Source: Marispirochaeta sp. (lineage in GTDB: Bacteria; Spirochaetota; Spirochaetia; JC444; Marispirochaetaceae). From it: a DNA stretch of 64,000 nucleotides. Numbering within the stretch: position 1 is the first letter of the stretch; the number at the start of each line of letters is the position of its first letter. Made by a program: the position numbers and the translations under genes. Under the pieces are notes generated by a model. The model saw only the letters and a list, made by a program, of their open reading frames with translations. It searched no databases and was not told where the DNA came from. Below, in pieces: positions 16,429 to 24,302 of this stretch. The DNA is taken from the NCBI RefSeq assembly GCF_963668165.1, contig NZ_OY764209.1, positions 1,178,001 to 1,242,000 on the forward strand, given 5' to 3'.

Positions 16429-16928
16429 AGGAATCGCCAGGAGGAACGTATTACAGATTTCAGACACTCATCTGCGAATGTGAAACACACGCCAAACGAA
16501 TACTCCAGGCACGGGAAAAGGCTGCCCCCCTGTTTCCGCTGAATCCCGAAACATATTCCGCCATAACGGATGAGGCCGTTGAACATATAGATCAACTGGT
16601 CTACAGATTCACCAAATTACAGGATGTATTGGGAGCCAAACTTTTCCCTCATATCGTGTCTGTTTTGCGAGAAGATGCCAATACTTTAACCATTTACGAT
16701 GTTCTTACCGAACTTGAAAAGCGTGAAGCTATTCCTTCTGCTGAAAGCTGGATGATGCTGCGGGAGGTAAGAAATCAAATTGCCCATGACTATGAAAACG
16801 ACCCGAAAACGGGAAGTTTTTATTTAAACCTGATCTTCAATAAATCCACTGAGATTGTGCAATTTTCCGAGCATACAATCAATTTTATTCGAGAACACAT
16901 ACTGCCTTCCCTGCAGATAAATAAATAG
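16425..16928 (+). CDS. HEPN-domain protein (pair 3)
   Basis: A 167-residue helical protein starting with GTG in the MNT stop. The RX4HXY motif is R116-NQIA-H121-D-Y123 in REVRNQIAHDYEND. N-terminal helices carry a Cys pair (LICECETHAKRIL). The length and the TEIVQFSEHTINFIREHILP tail differ from DUF86 and HI0074 types, so this is a third HEPN subfamily. Function as RNase toxin controlled by the upstream MNT is inferred. Confidence 0.82.
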   Translation: MKESPGGTYYRFQTLICECETHAKRILQAREKAAPLFPLNPETYSAITDEAVEHIDQLVYRFTKLQDVLGAKLFPHIVSVLREDANTLTIYDVLTELEKREAIPSAESWMMLREVRNQIAHDYENDPKTGSFYLNLIFNKSTEIVQFSEHTINFIREHILPSLQINK

Positions 16929-16969
16929 AAATATCGGTAATACTTGTTAAAGGAAGAATAAATAGAAGG

Positions 16970-17062
16970 AAAGGATTCTTGCCATGGAGGCTCCGAGGGC
17001 ACGGAAAGTAACACAGGTGTCCCGGTAGAAACAGTGAAGACCTCTGTGCAGATTATGTAAGA
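16970..17062 (+). repeat. Interspersed repeat, copy 7 (diverged)
   Basis: GGATTCTTGCCATGGAGGCT, CCGAGGGCACGGAAAGTAAC and CTCTGTGCAGATTATGTAAG are recognisable modules with more substitutions than other copies. Confidence 0.65.
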
Positions 17063-17102
17063 TTGTGCTACACAAATAGGAAAAATAAAGAATAAGTTAT
17101 AT

Positions 17103-17408
17103 ATGCATACCGTTAAATCCGTCAATAATGTAAATATCAGACTCACATCGGAGCGTTGGGAACATATAAGTCAAAATCACCCTGAGTGCGCAGGATTCTT
17201 TTTCGATGTATTAGAAACTGTTCAGAATCCGCAAAAGATATATAGCGGAAAAAACCAGGAATCCATTGCTATAAAGAAAATTTCTGCAAATGATAAACTA
17301 CTGGCGGTGGTGTATCGTGAAGTTGATGAATACGATGGGTTTATAATAACTGCCTTTATTACAAAGAGAACAAATTGGCTACAGCAGAGGAGGTTGATAT
17401 GGCCCTAA
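17103..17408 (+). CDS. Small conserved protein paired with DUF2283 (possible toxin)
   Basis: A 101-residue protein: NIRLTSERWEHISQNHPECA, then VLETVQNPQKIYSGKNQESI and LLAVVYREVDEYDGFIITAF with an ending FITKR. The pattern T-x-E-R-W-x-H-I and P-x-x-I-Y resembles small BECR/EndoU-like RNase folds described next to DUF2283 genes. Conserved His and Arg would be candidate catalytic residues. It overlaps the DUF2283 gene. Its role as a toxin is my inference from size and neighbourhood. Confidence 0.65.
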   Translation: MHTVKSVNNVNIRLTSERWEHISQNHPECAGFFFDVLETVQNPQKIYSGKNQESIAIKKISANDKLLAVVYREVDEYDGFIITAFITKRTNWLQQRRLIWP

Positions 17409-17626
17409 TTAATTCATTACCAATACCTCAGTTATTAAATATGTTTCGGGAAAACAGAACTGATGAAATGTGGCTGGATTTTGATGCTGCCGCGGATGTT
17501 TTATATATAAACTTTAAGCGTCCGATTGTTGCAGATGACTCTGAAATGATGGAAGACGACACTATTGTTAGATATCATGAGGGACAGGTAGTGGGGATTA
17601 CAATCCTTAATGCTTCAACTCGTTAG
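17399..17626 (+). CDS. DUF2283 family small protein (possible antitoxin)
   Basis: ATG 17399 follows AGAGGAGGTTGAT, a strong ribosome site inside the preceding gene's end. The 75-residue protein contains WLDFDAAADVLYINFKRPIV, then MMEDDTIVRYHEGQVVGITI, ending LNASTR; this D-x-x-ADVLYI-x-F pattern is the DUF2283 signature. The overlap with the upstream small gene suggests a toxin-first TA-like pair. DUF2283 function is not established. Confidence 0.8.
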   Translation: MALINSLPIPQLLNMFRENRTDEMWLDFDAAADVLYINFKRPIVADDSEMMEDDTIVRYHEGQVVGITILNASTR

Positions 17627-17636
17627 TATGATCTGT

Positions 17637-17810
17637 TACGGAGTCCCGGTGGACACAGAAAGGAATTTCGAAACACAGATGGGGAAAGATTTTTACCACA
17701 GAGGCACAGCGGTCACGGGGAGAAGAATCCCGCGCAGATTACGCAGAGTTACAGGATAATTTCCAGGGTATTTGGAACACAGATGGGGATGATGGGAAGG
17801 ATGAGAAAAG
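17637..17810 (+). repeat. Interspersed repeat, copy 8
   Basis: A long copy: ACGGAGTCCCGGTGGACACA, GAAACACAGATGGGGAAAGA, TTTTTACCACAGAGGCACAG, CGGTCACGGGGAGAAGAATC, CCGCGCAGATTACGCAGAGT, TTTCCAGGGTATTTGGAACA, CAGATGGGGATGATGGGAAG. No gene lies in 17627-17865. Confidence 0.82.
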
Positions 17811-17865
17811 ATTTTGGGCAGAAGAGACTCTGGATATATCAAGTTGAATAAAGGTCAAAAACAAA

Positions 17866-17985
17866 ATGCGGGGGAAAGTGTTTTTATTCGAAGAAATCAC
17901 TAAATTAGTATTATCTGGTGATGTAAAGATATCTGAGCATGGATACGATCATGAAAAACAGGAAAAAGAAGAAATTTATTCATGA
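17866..17985 (+). pseudogene. Truncated DUF4258-like toxin gene
   Basis: Thirty-nine codons read MRGKVFLFEEITKLVLSGDV, then KISEHGYD, a typical N-terminus of small DUF4258-like proteins that are normally near 100 residues. After codon ~27 the frame runs on as a Lys/Glu-rich tail that is out-of-frame sequence of the next gene, then stops. A deletion has joined the N-terminus of the toxin-like gene to the start of its partner. The same ISEHGYD motif survives in the remnant at 12172-12294. Confidence 0.55.
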
Positions 17986-18163
17986 AGGGCATTATGTGGC
18001 AGAAGTCGAGGTGGATTTACTTGAAGCAGATGATCAATGGTCTCCCTATTTAAGCCTTGAGGATGCATATCGGCTTGACGAGGTCAGGGAAGCCTTAAGA
18101 AATGGCGATACAAAGAGAGCGGCACAATACGGCGTTGTATACGTTATGCATAAAGTTGGCTGA
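17951..18163 (+). CDS. Small conserved protein, probable antitoxin partner of DUF4258-like gene
   Basis: I use ATG 17951 (MKNRKKKKFIHEGHYVAEV); ATG 17939 is four codons upstream. The 70-residue protein has a basic N-terminus, a beta strand segment YVAEVEVDLLEADDQWSPYL, and a helix SLEDAYRLDEVREALRNGD. This layout is common in small proteins beside DUF4258-like genes. Its partner is truncated (17866-17985), so this may be an orphan antitoxin. Family recognised by style only. Confidence 0.6.
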   Translation: MKNRKKKKFIHEGHYVAEVEVDLLEADDQWSPYLSLEDAYRLDEVREALRNGDTKRAAQYGVVYVMHKVG

Positions 18164-18179
18164 GAATAGATTTACTTGG

Positions 18180-18226
18180 TTAGACAGGATGGGGAAGATG
18201 GGAAGAGTTCTGCCACGGAGATAATA
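18180..18226 (+). repeat. Interspersed repeat, copy 9 (short)
   Basis: Only the module TTAGACAGGATGGGGAAGAT and GGGAAGAGTTCTGCCACGGA remains. Confidence 0.65.
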
Positions 18227-18265
18227 GACGTGCTGTGAGCGATGATTTGGAGGAGGTATAGCGGT

Positions 18266-18493
18266 ATGAATGAGATTTTTTTCATAGTAGAGAATGATCC
18301 CGAGGGGGGGTATACAGCAAAATCTTTGTATGGAGATTTTTCCATTTTTACAGAAGCAGATAGTATTCCTGATTTAAAGAAAAATATTATGGCTGCATTG
18401 GATTGTCAGTTTGAAAATGAAAATGATATTCCGAAAATAATTCGCCTGCATTATGTAAAAGATGAGATTCTAAACTATGCCCCGGCTTCCTAG
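18266..18493 (+). CDS. HicB-like antitoxin, oxoisovalerate-misnamed family (pair 2)
   Basis: ATG 18266 follows GGAGGTATAGCGGT; the upstream start at 18242 lies before this site. The 75-residue protein reads MNEIFFIVENDPEGGYTAKS, FTEADSIPDLKKNIMAALDC and a late IIRLHYVKDEI, a HicB-like fold. Relatives are often labelled 2-oxoisovalerate dehydrogenase E1 subunit beta in databases, which is a propagated error. It overlaps the HicA-like gene by 17 bp. Confidence 0.82.
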   Translation: MNEIFFIVENDPEGGYTAKSLYGDFSIFTEADSIPDLKKNIMAALDCQFENENDIPKIIRLHYVKDEILNYAPAS

Positions 18494-18713
18494 GGACTGC
18501 GATTATCTTCGGTTAATTAGATTGTTAAAAAAGTATGGATATGAAGTGATCAGACAGAAAGGATCGCATATCCGTTTATTTTCTGAAGAGTATAATCATT
18601 CTGTTACCATTCCAGCGCATAATCCGGTAAAAATCGGTACCAAGAACAATATACTATCGGAAATCGCGGAACGTGTGGCAACGTCAAAAGATAACCTGGT
18701 ACAGGATTTATAG
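18477..18713 (+). CDS. HicA-like toxin (pair 2)
   Basis: A 78-residue HicA/YcfA-type protein. LIRLLKKYGYEVIRQKGSHI carries the catalytic His of the GSHI motif, followed by VTIPAHNPVKIGTKNNILSE with the P-A-H-x-x-x-x-G-T motif. It is distinct in sequence from the HicA at 14191. ATG overlaps the antitoxin gene. RNase activity is inferred from the family. Confidence 0.85.
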   Translation: MPRLPRDCDYLRLIRLLKKYGYEVIRQKGSHIRLFSEEYNHSVTIPAHNPVKIGTKNNILSEIAERVATSKDNLVQDL

Positions 18714-19027
18714 GTTTAAAGAGTTGGGATATTGAATAAACACCTCGATTTGCCGGAACAAAGATGAACAGGATAGGAAGGATTTTTGCCACCGAGGCTC
18801 CGTCCGAGGACACGGAGAGAACCTCAGAGTAGATTATGAAGGGTTTTGGGAACAAAGATGAACAGGATGGGGAAGATAGGGATGAGTTTCACCACCGAGG
18901 CTCAGAGGGCACGGGGTAGAGCTGGATGAAGATATTATACATATTGCTATTAAGCCAGGAAAAGAGGTTACGGTGTAGAAATGTCTCCTGATATTTCAGT
19001 AGAATTAACCAGGTATGAGGCCATAGT
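18714..19027 (+). other. Intergenic stretch of 314 bp with repeat and a gene scrap
   Basis: Repeat copy 10 covers 18757-18921. Directly after it, 18919-18978 reads ELDEDIIHIAIKPGKEVTV and a stop, which looks like the C-terminal scrap of a small protein fused to the repeat, as at 12172-12294. Positions 18981-19037 could encode an 18-residue peptide, not supported by anything else. Confidence 0.5.
18757..18921 (+). repeat. Interspersed repeat, copy 10
   Basis: GGAACAAAGATGAACAGGAT, AGGAAGGATTTTTGCCACCG, AGGCTCCGTCCGAGGACACG, GAGAGAACCTCAGAGTAGAT, then a second unit GGGAACAAAGATGAACAGGA, TGGGGAAGATAGGGATGAGT and TTCACCACCGAGGCTCAGAG. Confidence 0.8.
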
Positions 19028-19324
19028 ATGGATTTAAAGAATATTGATAAAAGATTTCGTTCAGATGTGGACCGCGCTATAGAGTATCTTAAAACAGCAG
19101 GGTGTACAGAAATTTATGTATTTGGATCTTTGAGTTCAGGGACTGTGCACAGTAAATCGGATATTGACATTGCTGTTAAAGGACTTAGAGCTGAAGACTA
19201 CTTTTCTGTGTATGGTGAACTGATCTCCATGCTGGATCATTCAATAGATCTGGTTGATCTTGAACTACAGCCTGCTTTTGCTAAAATTCTAATCGAAACC
19301 GAACAGCTTCTTCAGGTTGCATAA
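19028..19324 (+). CDS. Minimal nucleotidyltransferase (MNT; pair 4)
   Basis: A 98-residue MNT with GSX10DXD: G33-S34, ten residues, D45-I-D47 in FGSLSSGTVHSKSDIDIAV; the third acidic site is in SIDLVDLEL. Its stop overlaps the next ATG by one base. As in pair 1 the MNT comes first. The DHSIDLVDLELQPAF segment is typical of MNT partners of the longer HepT-like proteins. Confidence 0.88.
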   Translation: MDLKNIDKRFRSDVDRAIEYLKTAGCTEIYVFGSLSSGTVHSKSDIDIAVKGLRAEDYFSVYGELISMLDHSIDLVDLELQPAFAKILIETEQLLQVA

Positions 19325-19761
19325 TGGTAGATAAATATTTATTTGAATCTGAAATTATTAATTTGAACAAAGAGCTTGAGATTGTTAATCTTGTAATAAA
19401 CAAGAAAAGGCTCAACGGCCTTGATTCAATTGAGATTCGTGGTGCAGCGTTGTCTTTAGCTACTTTATATAATGGAATAGAACGAGTACTTGTTTTGATC
19501 CTTATAGACAAAAGTGGCCCCCTGAAAGAAAATTCCAAATGGCATGTGGAACTTTTAAAAAAGGCGGTCGACGCTGGAATAATAAGTCATGATCTGTATA
19601 ATGAGCTAAAGAAATTCCTTGGCTTCAGGCACTTTATCAGACATGCATATAGTTTTGAGATAAATCCGGCAACGATAGAAGCAGTTCTTGATGTTACCCC
19701 TGGGCTGACAACTACTTTTATTGGCGAGATACGTGATTATCTGGAAAAAGAAGAGCGTTAA
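19324..19761 (+). CDS. HepT-like HEPN protein (pair 4)
   Basis: A 145-residue helical protein. The RX4HXY motif appears as R102-HFIR-H107-A-Y109 in FRHFIRHAYSFE. The N-terminal half (RGAALSLATLYNGIERVLVL) carries the long HEPN helices. This is the HepT-like toxin subtype in which the motif lies late and is followed by ~35 residues. AMPylation by the upstream MNT is expected by analogy. Confidence 0.85.
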   Translation: MVDKYLFESEIINLNKELEIVNLVINKKRLNGLDSIEIRGAALSLATLYNGIERVLVLILIDKSGPLKENSKWHVELLKKAVDAGIISHDLYNELKKFLGFRHFIRHAYSFEINPATIEAVLDVTPGLTTTFIGEIRDYLEKEER

Positions 19762-19811
19762 TTCCTGATATTTTCTTGTTTTGTTTGTCTTTATTCCAGA
19801 GTTATTTAACA

Positions 19812-19930
19812 CCAGATAGACAGGATGGGGAAGATTGGGAAGAGTTTCGCCACCGAGTCTCCGAGGACACGGAGAGAACCTCAGAGTAGATTCTGAAGGG
19901 TTATAGAACACAGATGGGGATGATGGGATG
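19812..19930 (+). repeat. Interspersed repeat, copy 11
   Basis: CCAGATAGACAGGATGGGGA, AGATTGGGAAGAGTTTCGCC, ACCGAGTCTCCGAGGACACG, GAGAGAACCTCAGAGTAGAT, ATAGAACACAGATGGGGATG; closest in sequence to copy 10. Confidence 0.8.
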
Positions 19931-19975
19931 AGATAAGCACCGAATCACCGAAGATACTGAGAATAAAACCATTAA

Positions 19976-20050
19976 AACTTCTCTGTGCCCTCTGTGTCTC
20001 TGAGGCAGATCCACTGTATCCTTCCTATCCTGTAAATCTTTGTTCCAGAT
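19976..20050 (-). repeat. Interspersed repeat, reversed copy
   Basis: On the plus strand AACTTCTCTGTGCCCTCTGT, GTCTCTGAGGCAGATCC and TCCTTCCTATCCTGTAAATC, TTTGTTCCAGA; the complement gives the canonical GGAACAAAGAT-AGGATAGGAAGGAT-CAGAG-ACACAGAGGGCACAGAG order. Confidence 0.75.
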
Positions 20051-20076
20051 AAAATAAAAGGAAAACATTACCATAT

Positions 20077-21864
20077 ATGAAATCACCATTCGGACATATC
20101 GGCGGCATAATTAAGCTGCTTGAACCGCGGGAAAGGCGGAGCTTACGCTTTGTTTTTGCCGGGGCGGTGTTTATGTCGATGATTCAGATTATCGGTGTGG
20201 GCAGTATTATGCCCTTTATTGCTGTCGCGGCAAACCCACAGACCATACATAATAATGAATACTTAAGCTGGGCTTATAATTTTTTCAGATTCAGCAGCGA
20301 GACTACCTTTTTAATTGTTCTTGGTGTCGGCGTCCTGGTTTTTATGCTGCTTACCAATGTGAGCAAGGCGCTGTATAGCTATATAAAGGTGCGTTTTACG
20401 AACATGCGCCGGCATTCTCTGGCCTTAAAACTGATGCGGGGATACCTGAGCCAGAGATATCCTTATTTTTTACAGCGTAACAGTTATGACCTAATCCGGA
20501 CAATAACCGGGGAAGTTGCCCAGATGATCCAGGGCAATCTGATTCAGTTTGTGGAACTGATTTCCATGGTAATTCAGGTAGCCATGCTTACGCTTTTTCT
20601 GTTTATTGTTAACCCAGCCGGTACAGCGATTATGTTTGGGGCAATTGTACTGATTTACGGGTTAATTTATCTTGGTGTCCGCAAGCTTGTTAAAAATATT
20701 GGATATGAGCGCTACGAAATGAGCATGGCCCTTGCGCGAATTGTGAGTGAAGCTTTCTGGGGTATTAAAGAAGTAAAGATTCTGGGGGTTGAAAAGGTCT
20801 TTCTTGATGAGTTTACTCCACCGTCGAGAAAACTAGCATGGAATGCGTCAAAGAATGAAGTTATTAGCGATGTGCCAAAGTTTACCCTGGAGGCTATTGC
20901 ATTTTCATCCATAATGATTTTTGTTCTGATAACCATGGTGCGTTCCGGAGATTTTTCGGAGATTGCGGCTACTGTTTCTCTGTATGCGTATGCCGGGTAC
21001 AGGTTGATTCCGGCAGTCCAGGGATTGTTCAAAGCCCTTACAAAACTGCGCTATGGTGTGGGTACCGCGGACAAGTTACTGAAGGAATTTGCTGAAGTAG
21101 AAGAAGGGGAGACCCTTCCTTCAGGAACAATCGAAGTCTTACCCTTTAACCGGAAAATAACGCTGGATGGTATCGGGTTTACCTATCCCGAGGCAGACCG
21201 ACCGGTACTGAACGAGATAAGTATTGATATAGCCAGAAACGATTTGGTCGGTTTTGCCGGAAAAACCGGATCCGGAAAAACCACACTTGTGGATATAATC
21301 CTGGGGCTGCACAGGCCGAATGAGGGCCGCCTGTTAATTGACGGAACAGAACTGAACGAAGAAAATCTTAGAAATTGGCAGAAGAACCTGGGATATGTAC
21401 CGCAGACAATCTATTTAAGTAATGACAGTATTGCATCCAACATTGCTTTTGGTATACGCCGGGAAGATATCGATATGGATGCGGTACAACGGGCGGCCCA
21501 TATGGCGCAGCTGGATGATTTTATTGAACAGGAACTGCCGCGGAAGTACGAGACAGAAATAGGTGAGCGGGGCGTACGTTTAAGCGGGGGACAGCGGCAA
21601 CGGGTCGGAATTGCCCGGGCCTTGTACAGAAACCCAGGCGTACTGATTCTGGATGAGGCGACCAGCGCCCTGGATGTGCATACCGAAGAAGCAGTAATGA
21701 AAGCCATAGACGCGTTGATGGGCACAAAAACCATTATAATGATAGCCCACCGGCTTAGCACCCTGGAAAAATGCCACACTATATATCTGTTGGATCACGG
21801 AAAGATTATTGATTCCGGCAATCACGCGGAGCTTGTACTAAGGAATCCGTATTTTTCGAAATAA
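20077..21864 (+). CDS. ABC transporter (fused permease/ATPase), PglK/MsbA-like polysaccharide-lipid flippase
   Basis: A 595-residue half-transporter. Residues ~25-330 hold about six membrane helices (FAGAVFMSMIQIIGVGSIMP, TFLIVLGVGVLVFMLL and others). The C-terminal ATPase has Walker A AGKTGSGKTTLVDIILG, signature GVRLSGGQRQRVGIARAL, Walker B GVLILDEATSALD and H-loop IAHRLSTLEKC. It would act as a homodimer moving a lipid-linked glycan across the inner membrane. No wzx or wzm/wzt is visible in the window, so this is the best candidate exporter for the glycan built by the following genes. It is 25 bp upstream of rfbF and may lead that operon. Confidence 0.88.
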   Translation: MKSPFGHIGGIIKLLEPRERRSLRFVFAGAVFMSMIQIIGVGSIMPFIAVAANPQTIHNNEYLSWAYNFFRFSSETTFLIVLGVGVLVFMLLTNVSKALYSYIKVRFTNMRRHSLALKLMRGYLSQRYPYFLQRNSYDLIRTITGEVAQMIQGNLIQFVELISMVIQVAMLTLFLFIVNPAGTAIMFGAIVLIYGLIYLGVRKLVKNIGYERYEMSMALARIVSEAFWGIKEVKILGVEKVFLDEFTPPSRKLAWNASKNEVISDVPKFTLEAIAFSSIMIFVLITMVRSGDFSEIAATVSLYAYAGYRLIPAVQGLFKALTKLRYGVGTADKLLKEFAEVEEGETLPSGTIEVLPFNRKITLDGIGFTYPEADRPVLNEISIDIARNDLVGFAGKTGSGKTTLVDIILGLHRPNEGRLLIDGTELNEENLRNWQKNLGYVPQTIYLSNDSIASNIAFGIRREDIDMDAVQRAAHMAQLDDFIEQELPRKYETEIGERGVRLSGGQRQRVGIARALYRNPGVLILDEATSALDVHTEEAVMKAIDALMGTKTIIMIAHRLSTLEKCHTIYLLDHGKIIDSGNHAELVLRNPYFSK

Positions 21865-21889
21865 AATTCTTTATTAGTAGAGAGAAAAC

Positions 21890-22666
21890 ATGAAAGCAGT
21901 AATCCTAGCTGGTGGTTATGGAACAAGAATATCTGAAGAAACACATCTCAAACCGAAACCTATGGTTGAAATAGGTGGTAAACCGATTCTCTGGCATATA
22001 ATGAAACTATATTCATATTATAATGTAAATGAGTTTGTTATATGTTGCGGTTATAAAGGATATATAATCAAGGAATATTTTGCAAATTATTTTTTGCATA
22101 TGTCGGACGTCACATTTGATATGAGCAATAATCAAATGACCGTTCATCAACATAAAGCTGAACCTTGGAAAGTAACTCTTGTAGATACTGGAGAAACAAC
22201 ATTGACCGGCGGACGTCTTAAAAGAGTCTATGAGTATATTCGGGAAGAACCTTTTTTTTGTTTTACCTATGGTGATGGATTAGCCAATGTCAATATACAA
22301 GAGCAACTGGTTTTCCATCAAAATCATGGAAAGAAAGCTACGGTGACAGCCGTCAAACCGCCTGGTCGCTATGGTGCTTTGGAAACTGACGAGAAGTCTG
22401 TCGTTACAGGGTTCCGTGAGAAACCCAAAGGTGATGGAGCGATGATAAATGGTGGATTCTTCATTTTATCTCCCTCCTGTATTGACTATATAGATGGAGA
22501 CCATACGAGCTGGGAGGGCGACCCTATGAACCAGCTGGCTGCGGATGGCGAGCTTGTAGCGTATGGGCATGATGATTTTTGGCAACCAATGGACACTCTA
22601 CGCGAAAAGAATTTACTCGAGCGTTTATGGGAGACAGGTGAAGCCCCCTGGAAGATATGGAAATAG
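21890..22666 (+). CDS. rfbF: Glucose-1-phosphate cytidylyltransferase
   Basis: A 258-residue protein of normal length for RfbF/DdhA. It begins [20 protein letters not shown] with [19 protein letters not shown], then [13 protein letters not shown]-like [38 protein letters not shown] and the late [20 protein letters not shown]. It makes CDP-glucose from glucose-1-phosphate and CTP. It overlaps rfbG by 10 bp, the start of an operon of seven genes joined by short overlaps. Base composition is visibly more AT-rich than the rfbACDB region. Confidence 0.95.
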   Translation: MKAVILAGGYGTRISEETHLKPKPMVEIGGKPILWHIMKLYSYYNVNEFVICCGYKGYIIKEYFANYFLHMSDVTFDMSNNQMTVHQHKAEPWKVTLVDTGETTLTGGRLKRVYEYIREEPFFCFTYGDGLANVNIQEQLVFHQNHGKKATVTAVKPPGRYGALETDEKSVVTGFREKPKGDGAMINGGFFILSPSCIDYIDGDHTSWEGDPMNQLAADGELVAYGHDDFWQPMDTLREKNLLERLWETGEAPWKIWK

Positions 22667-23745
22667 TCACAAATAGCCTGAATCCGTCCTTTTGGAAATC
22701 GAAAAAGGTTCTAGTAACCGGGCATACAGGGTTTAAAGGTGCCTGGCTAACGTTGTGGCTTCAGAGGCTTGGTGCAGATGTCACTGGTATAGGTCTGAAG
22801 CCGGAAACTGAACCCAACCTATTTACATGTGCTAAGATCGAAAAACTTTTAAAATCCTACATTTGCGATATAAGAGATGATAAAAAGATAGCCAAAATAG
22901 TACAGGAATGCAGTCCTGATATCGCATTTCATCTTGCAGCGCAAGCTCTTGTACGAAAAGGATATCGTAAACCTAAGTCAACCTTTTCAATTAATGTACA
23001 GGGTACTGTAAATATACTTGATTCATTGCGCTCAGTCGACAATCTACGTGTCGTTGTTGCAGTCACTACAGATAAGGTTTATAAAAATATAGAACATTCT
23101 TATCCATACCGGGAAACAGATTCTCTCGGTGGTTATGATCCATATAGCGCCAGTAAGGCTGCCGCCGAAATAGCTATTGCATGTTACCGGGATTCCTTTT
23201 TTAAAGAGGCTGGTGTATCTCTTTCCTCTGTCCGCGCTGGAAACGTTATTGGGGGCGGTGACTGGGCGGAGGATAGATTGATCCCCGATGCTGTACGGTC
23301 TTGGAGTAATAGATTTCCACTGAATATTCGTAGGCCGGATTCAATTAGACCGTGGCAGCATGTGCTGGAACCTCTATTCGGTTACATGCGAACTGCGGAA
23401 ATAACCTGGGATAATCCTGGTTTGGCCGATGCGTATAACTTTGGTCCCGAAACGAATGAGGCGGCCACCGTTAGACAAGCAATTGAACTTGCACGTAAGT
23501 ACTATTCTTATAATGCTGTTAAATGGGCGAAGGTGCCGGAGGGTCCTCATGAAGCCGGTTGGCTTAGTCTCGAGATTGCTAAGGCCAGAACAGTCCTGGG
23601 TGTGGCGCCACGATGGTCGTTGGATACTGCAATTGAGAAAACCATGACATGGTACAGTAACTTTTTAGCTGGGGAGAAGGCAGGAAGTTTGTGTTATACT
23701 GATATTGAAGATTTTGAAACATCAGGACAAAGTAATCTGTTATGA
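22657..23745 (+). CDS. rfbG: CDP-glucose 4,6-dehydratase
   Basis: A 362-residue SDR protein. [20 protein letters not shown] is the characteristic N-terminus of DdhB/RfbG (GHTGFKG rather than GGAGFIG). [20 protein letters not shown] and [13 protein letters not shown] with YxxxK follow, and [17 protein letters not shown] is a hallmark. It converts CDP-glucose to CDP-4-keto-6-deoxyglucose, the branching intermediate for CDP-linked dideoxy, branched and amino sugars. The C-terminal ~15 residues are extra relative to the core. Confidence 0.95.
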   Translation: MEIVTNSLNPSFWKSKKVLVTGHTGFKGAWLTLWLQRLGADVTGIGLKPETEPNLFTCAKIEKLLKSYICDIRDDKKIAKIVQECSPDIAFHLAAQALVRKGYRKPKSTFSINVQGTVNILDSLRSVDNLRVVVAVTTDKVYKNIEHSYPYRETDSLGGYDPYSASKAAAEIAIACYRDSFFKEAGVSLSSVRAGNVIGGGDWAEDRLIPDAVRSWSNRFPLNIRRPDSIRPWQHVLEPLFGYMRTAEITWDNPGLADAYNFGPETNEAATVRQAIELARKYYSYNAVKWAKVPEGPHEAGWLSLEIAKARTVLGVAPRWSLDTAIEKTMTWYSNFLAGEKAGSLCYTDIEDFETSGQSNLL

Positions 23746-24302
23746 GTCGGTTCAATATAATTGAAACCGGTATTGTCGGTTTAGCTGTGATTGAGCGTGA
23801 AAGACTTGGGGATAACAGAGGTTTTCTTTCCAGGTTATTCTGCGCAAATGAATTAAATGCAGCTGGATGGGTAAAGTCGATTGCTCAGATAAATCATACA
23901 TACACCCAGAATAAGGGAACAGTACGGGGTCTGCATTTTCAGCATCCTCCCAAATGCGAGATGAAGCTTGTCAGCTGTATTCGTGGTGCTGTTTTTGATG
24001 TTGCCGTCGATCTTCGTTCCGAATCCCCAACTTTCTTACAATGGTATGCCGAAGAGCTGTCGGCTGAAAATAACCGTGCATTGCTTATTCCAGAGGGATT
24101 CGCACATGGATTTCAGTCGTTGACCAATGATGCAGAACTGATATATTTTCACTCAGAGTTTTATTCGCCAAAGCATGAAGATGGAATTCTCATAAGTGAT
24201 CCTCGACTATCAATAGACTGGCCTGAAAAAATCCATGAGATTTCGGCCCGAGATAGAACGCATAAGATGCTTGGAGAAAATTTCAAAGGAATTAATGTGT
24301 GA
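23742..24302 (+). CDS. RmlC-family sugar 3,5- or 5-epimerase of the CDP-sugar operon
   Basis: A 186-residue RmlC-like cupin: RGLHFQHPPKCEMKLVSCIR has the catalytic His of GLHFQ, DVAVDLRSESPTFLQW follows, and LIPEGFAHGFQSL ends the core. Relative to canonical RmlC, the loop reads HPPKCEMK instead of H.QGKLV. It overlaps rfbG and the methyltransferase gene by 4 bp each. In this operon it likely epimerises a CDP-4-keto-6-deoxy sugar rather than the dTDP sugar, which already has its own rfbC at 3271. Substrate assignment is inference. Confidence 0.85.
   Translation: MSRFNIIETGIVGLAVIERERLGDNRGFLSRLFCANELNAAGWVKSIAQINHTYTQNKGTVRGLHFQHPPKCEMKLVSCIRGAVFDVAVDLRSESPTFLQWYAEELSAENNRALLIPEGFAHGFQSLTNDAELIYFHSEFYSPKHEDGILISDPRLSIDWPEKIHEISARDRTHKMLGENFKGINV

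Larger units (their letters stand above)
19762..20076 (+). other. Intergenic stretch of 315 bp with head-to-head repeats
   Basis: No gene supported. A forward repeat copy (19812-19930) is followed by a reversed one (19976-20050), so complementary CTCAGAGG/CCTCTGTG modules could pair in RNA. TTTTCTTGTTTTGTTTGTC after the HepT stop is T-rich, without a clear stem. AAAAGG at ~20056 may be the ribosome site of the next gene. Confidence 0.5.

Noticed and set aside
18266-18493. 2-oxoisovalerate dehydrogenase subunit
   Set aside because: A 75-residue protein cannot be that enzyme; it has a HicB-like fold and sits in a HicBA arrangement.
18981-19037. 18-residue leader peptide before MNT pair 4
   Set aside because: No ribosome site, no conservation evidence, and it overlaps the next gene's start; too weak to list.
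12163-20050. CRISPR array, because of many short repeats
   Set aside because: Repeat modules are degenerate, unevenly spaced and interleaved with genes; there are no constant-length spacers and no cas genes.
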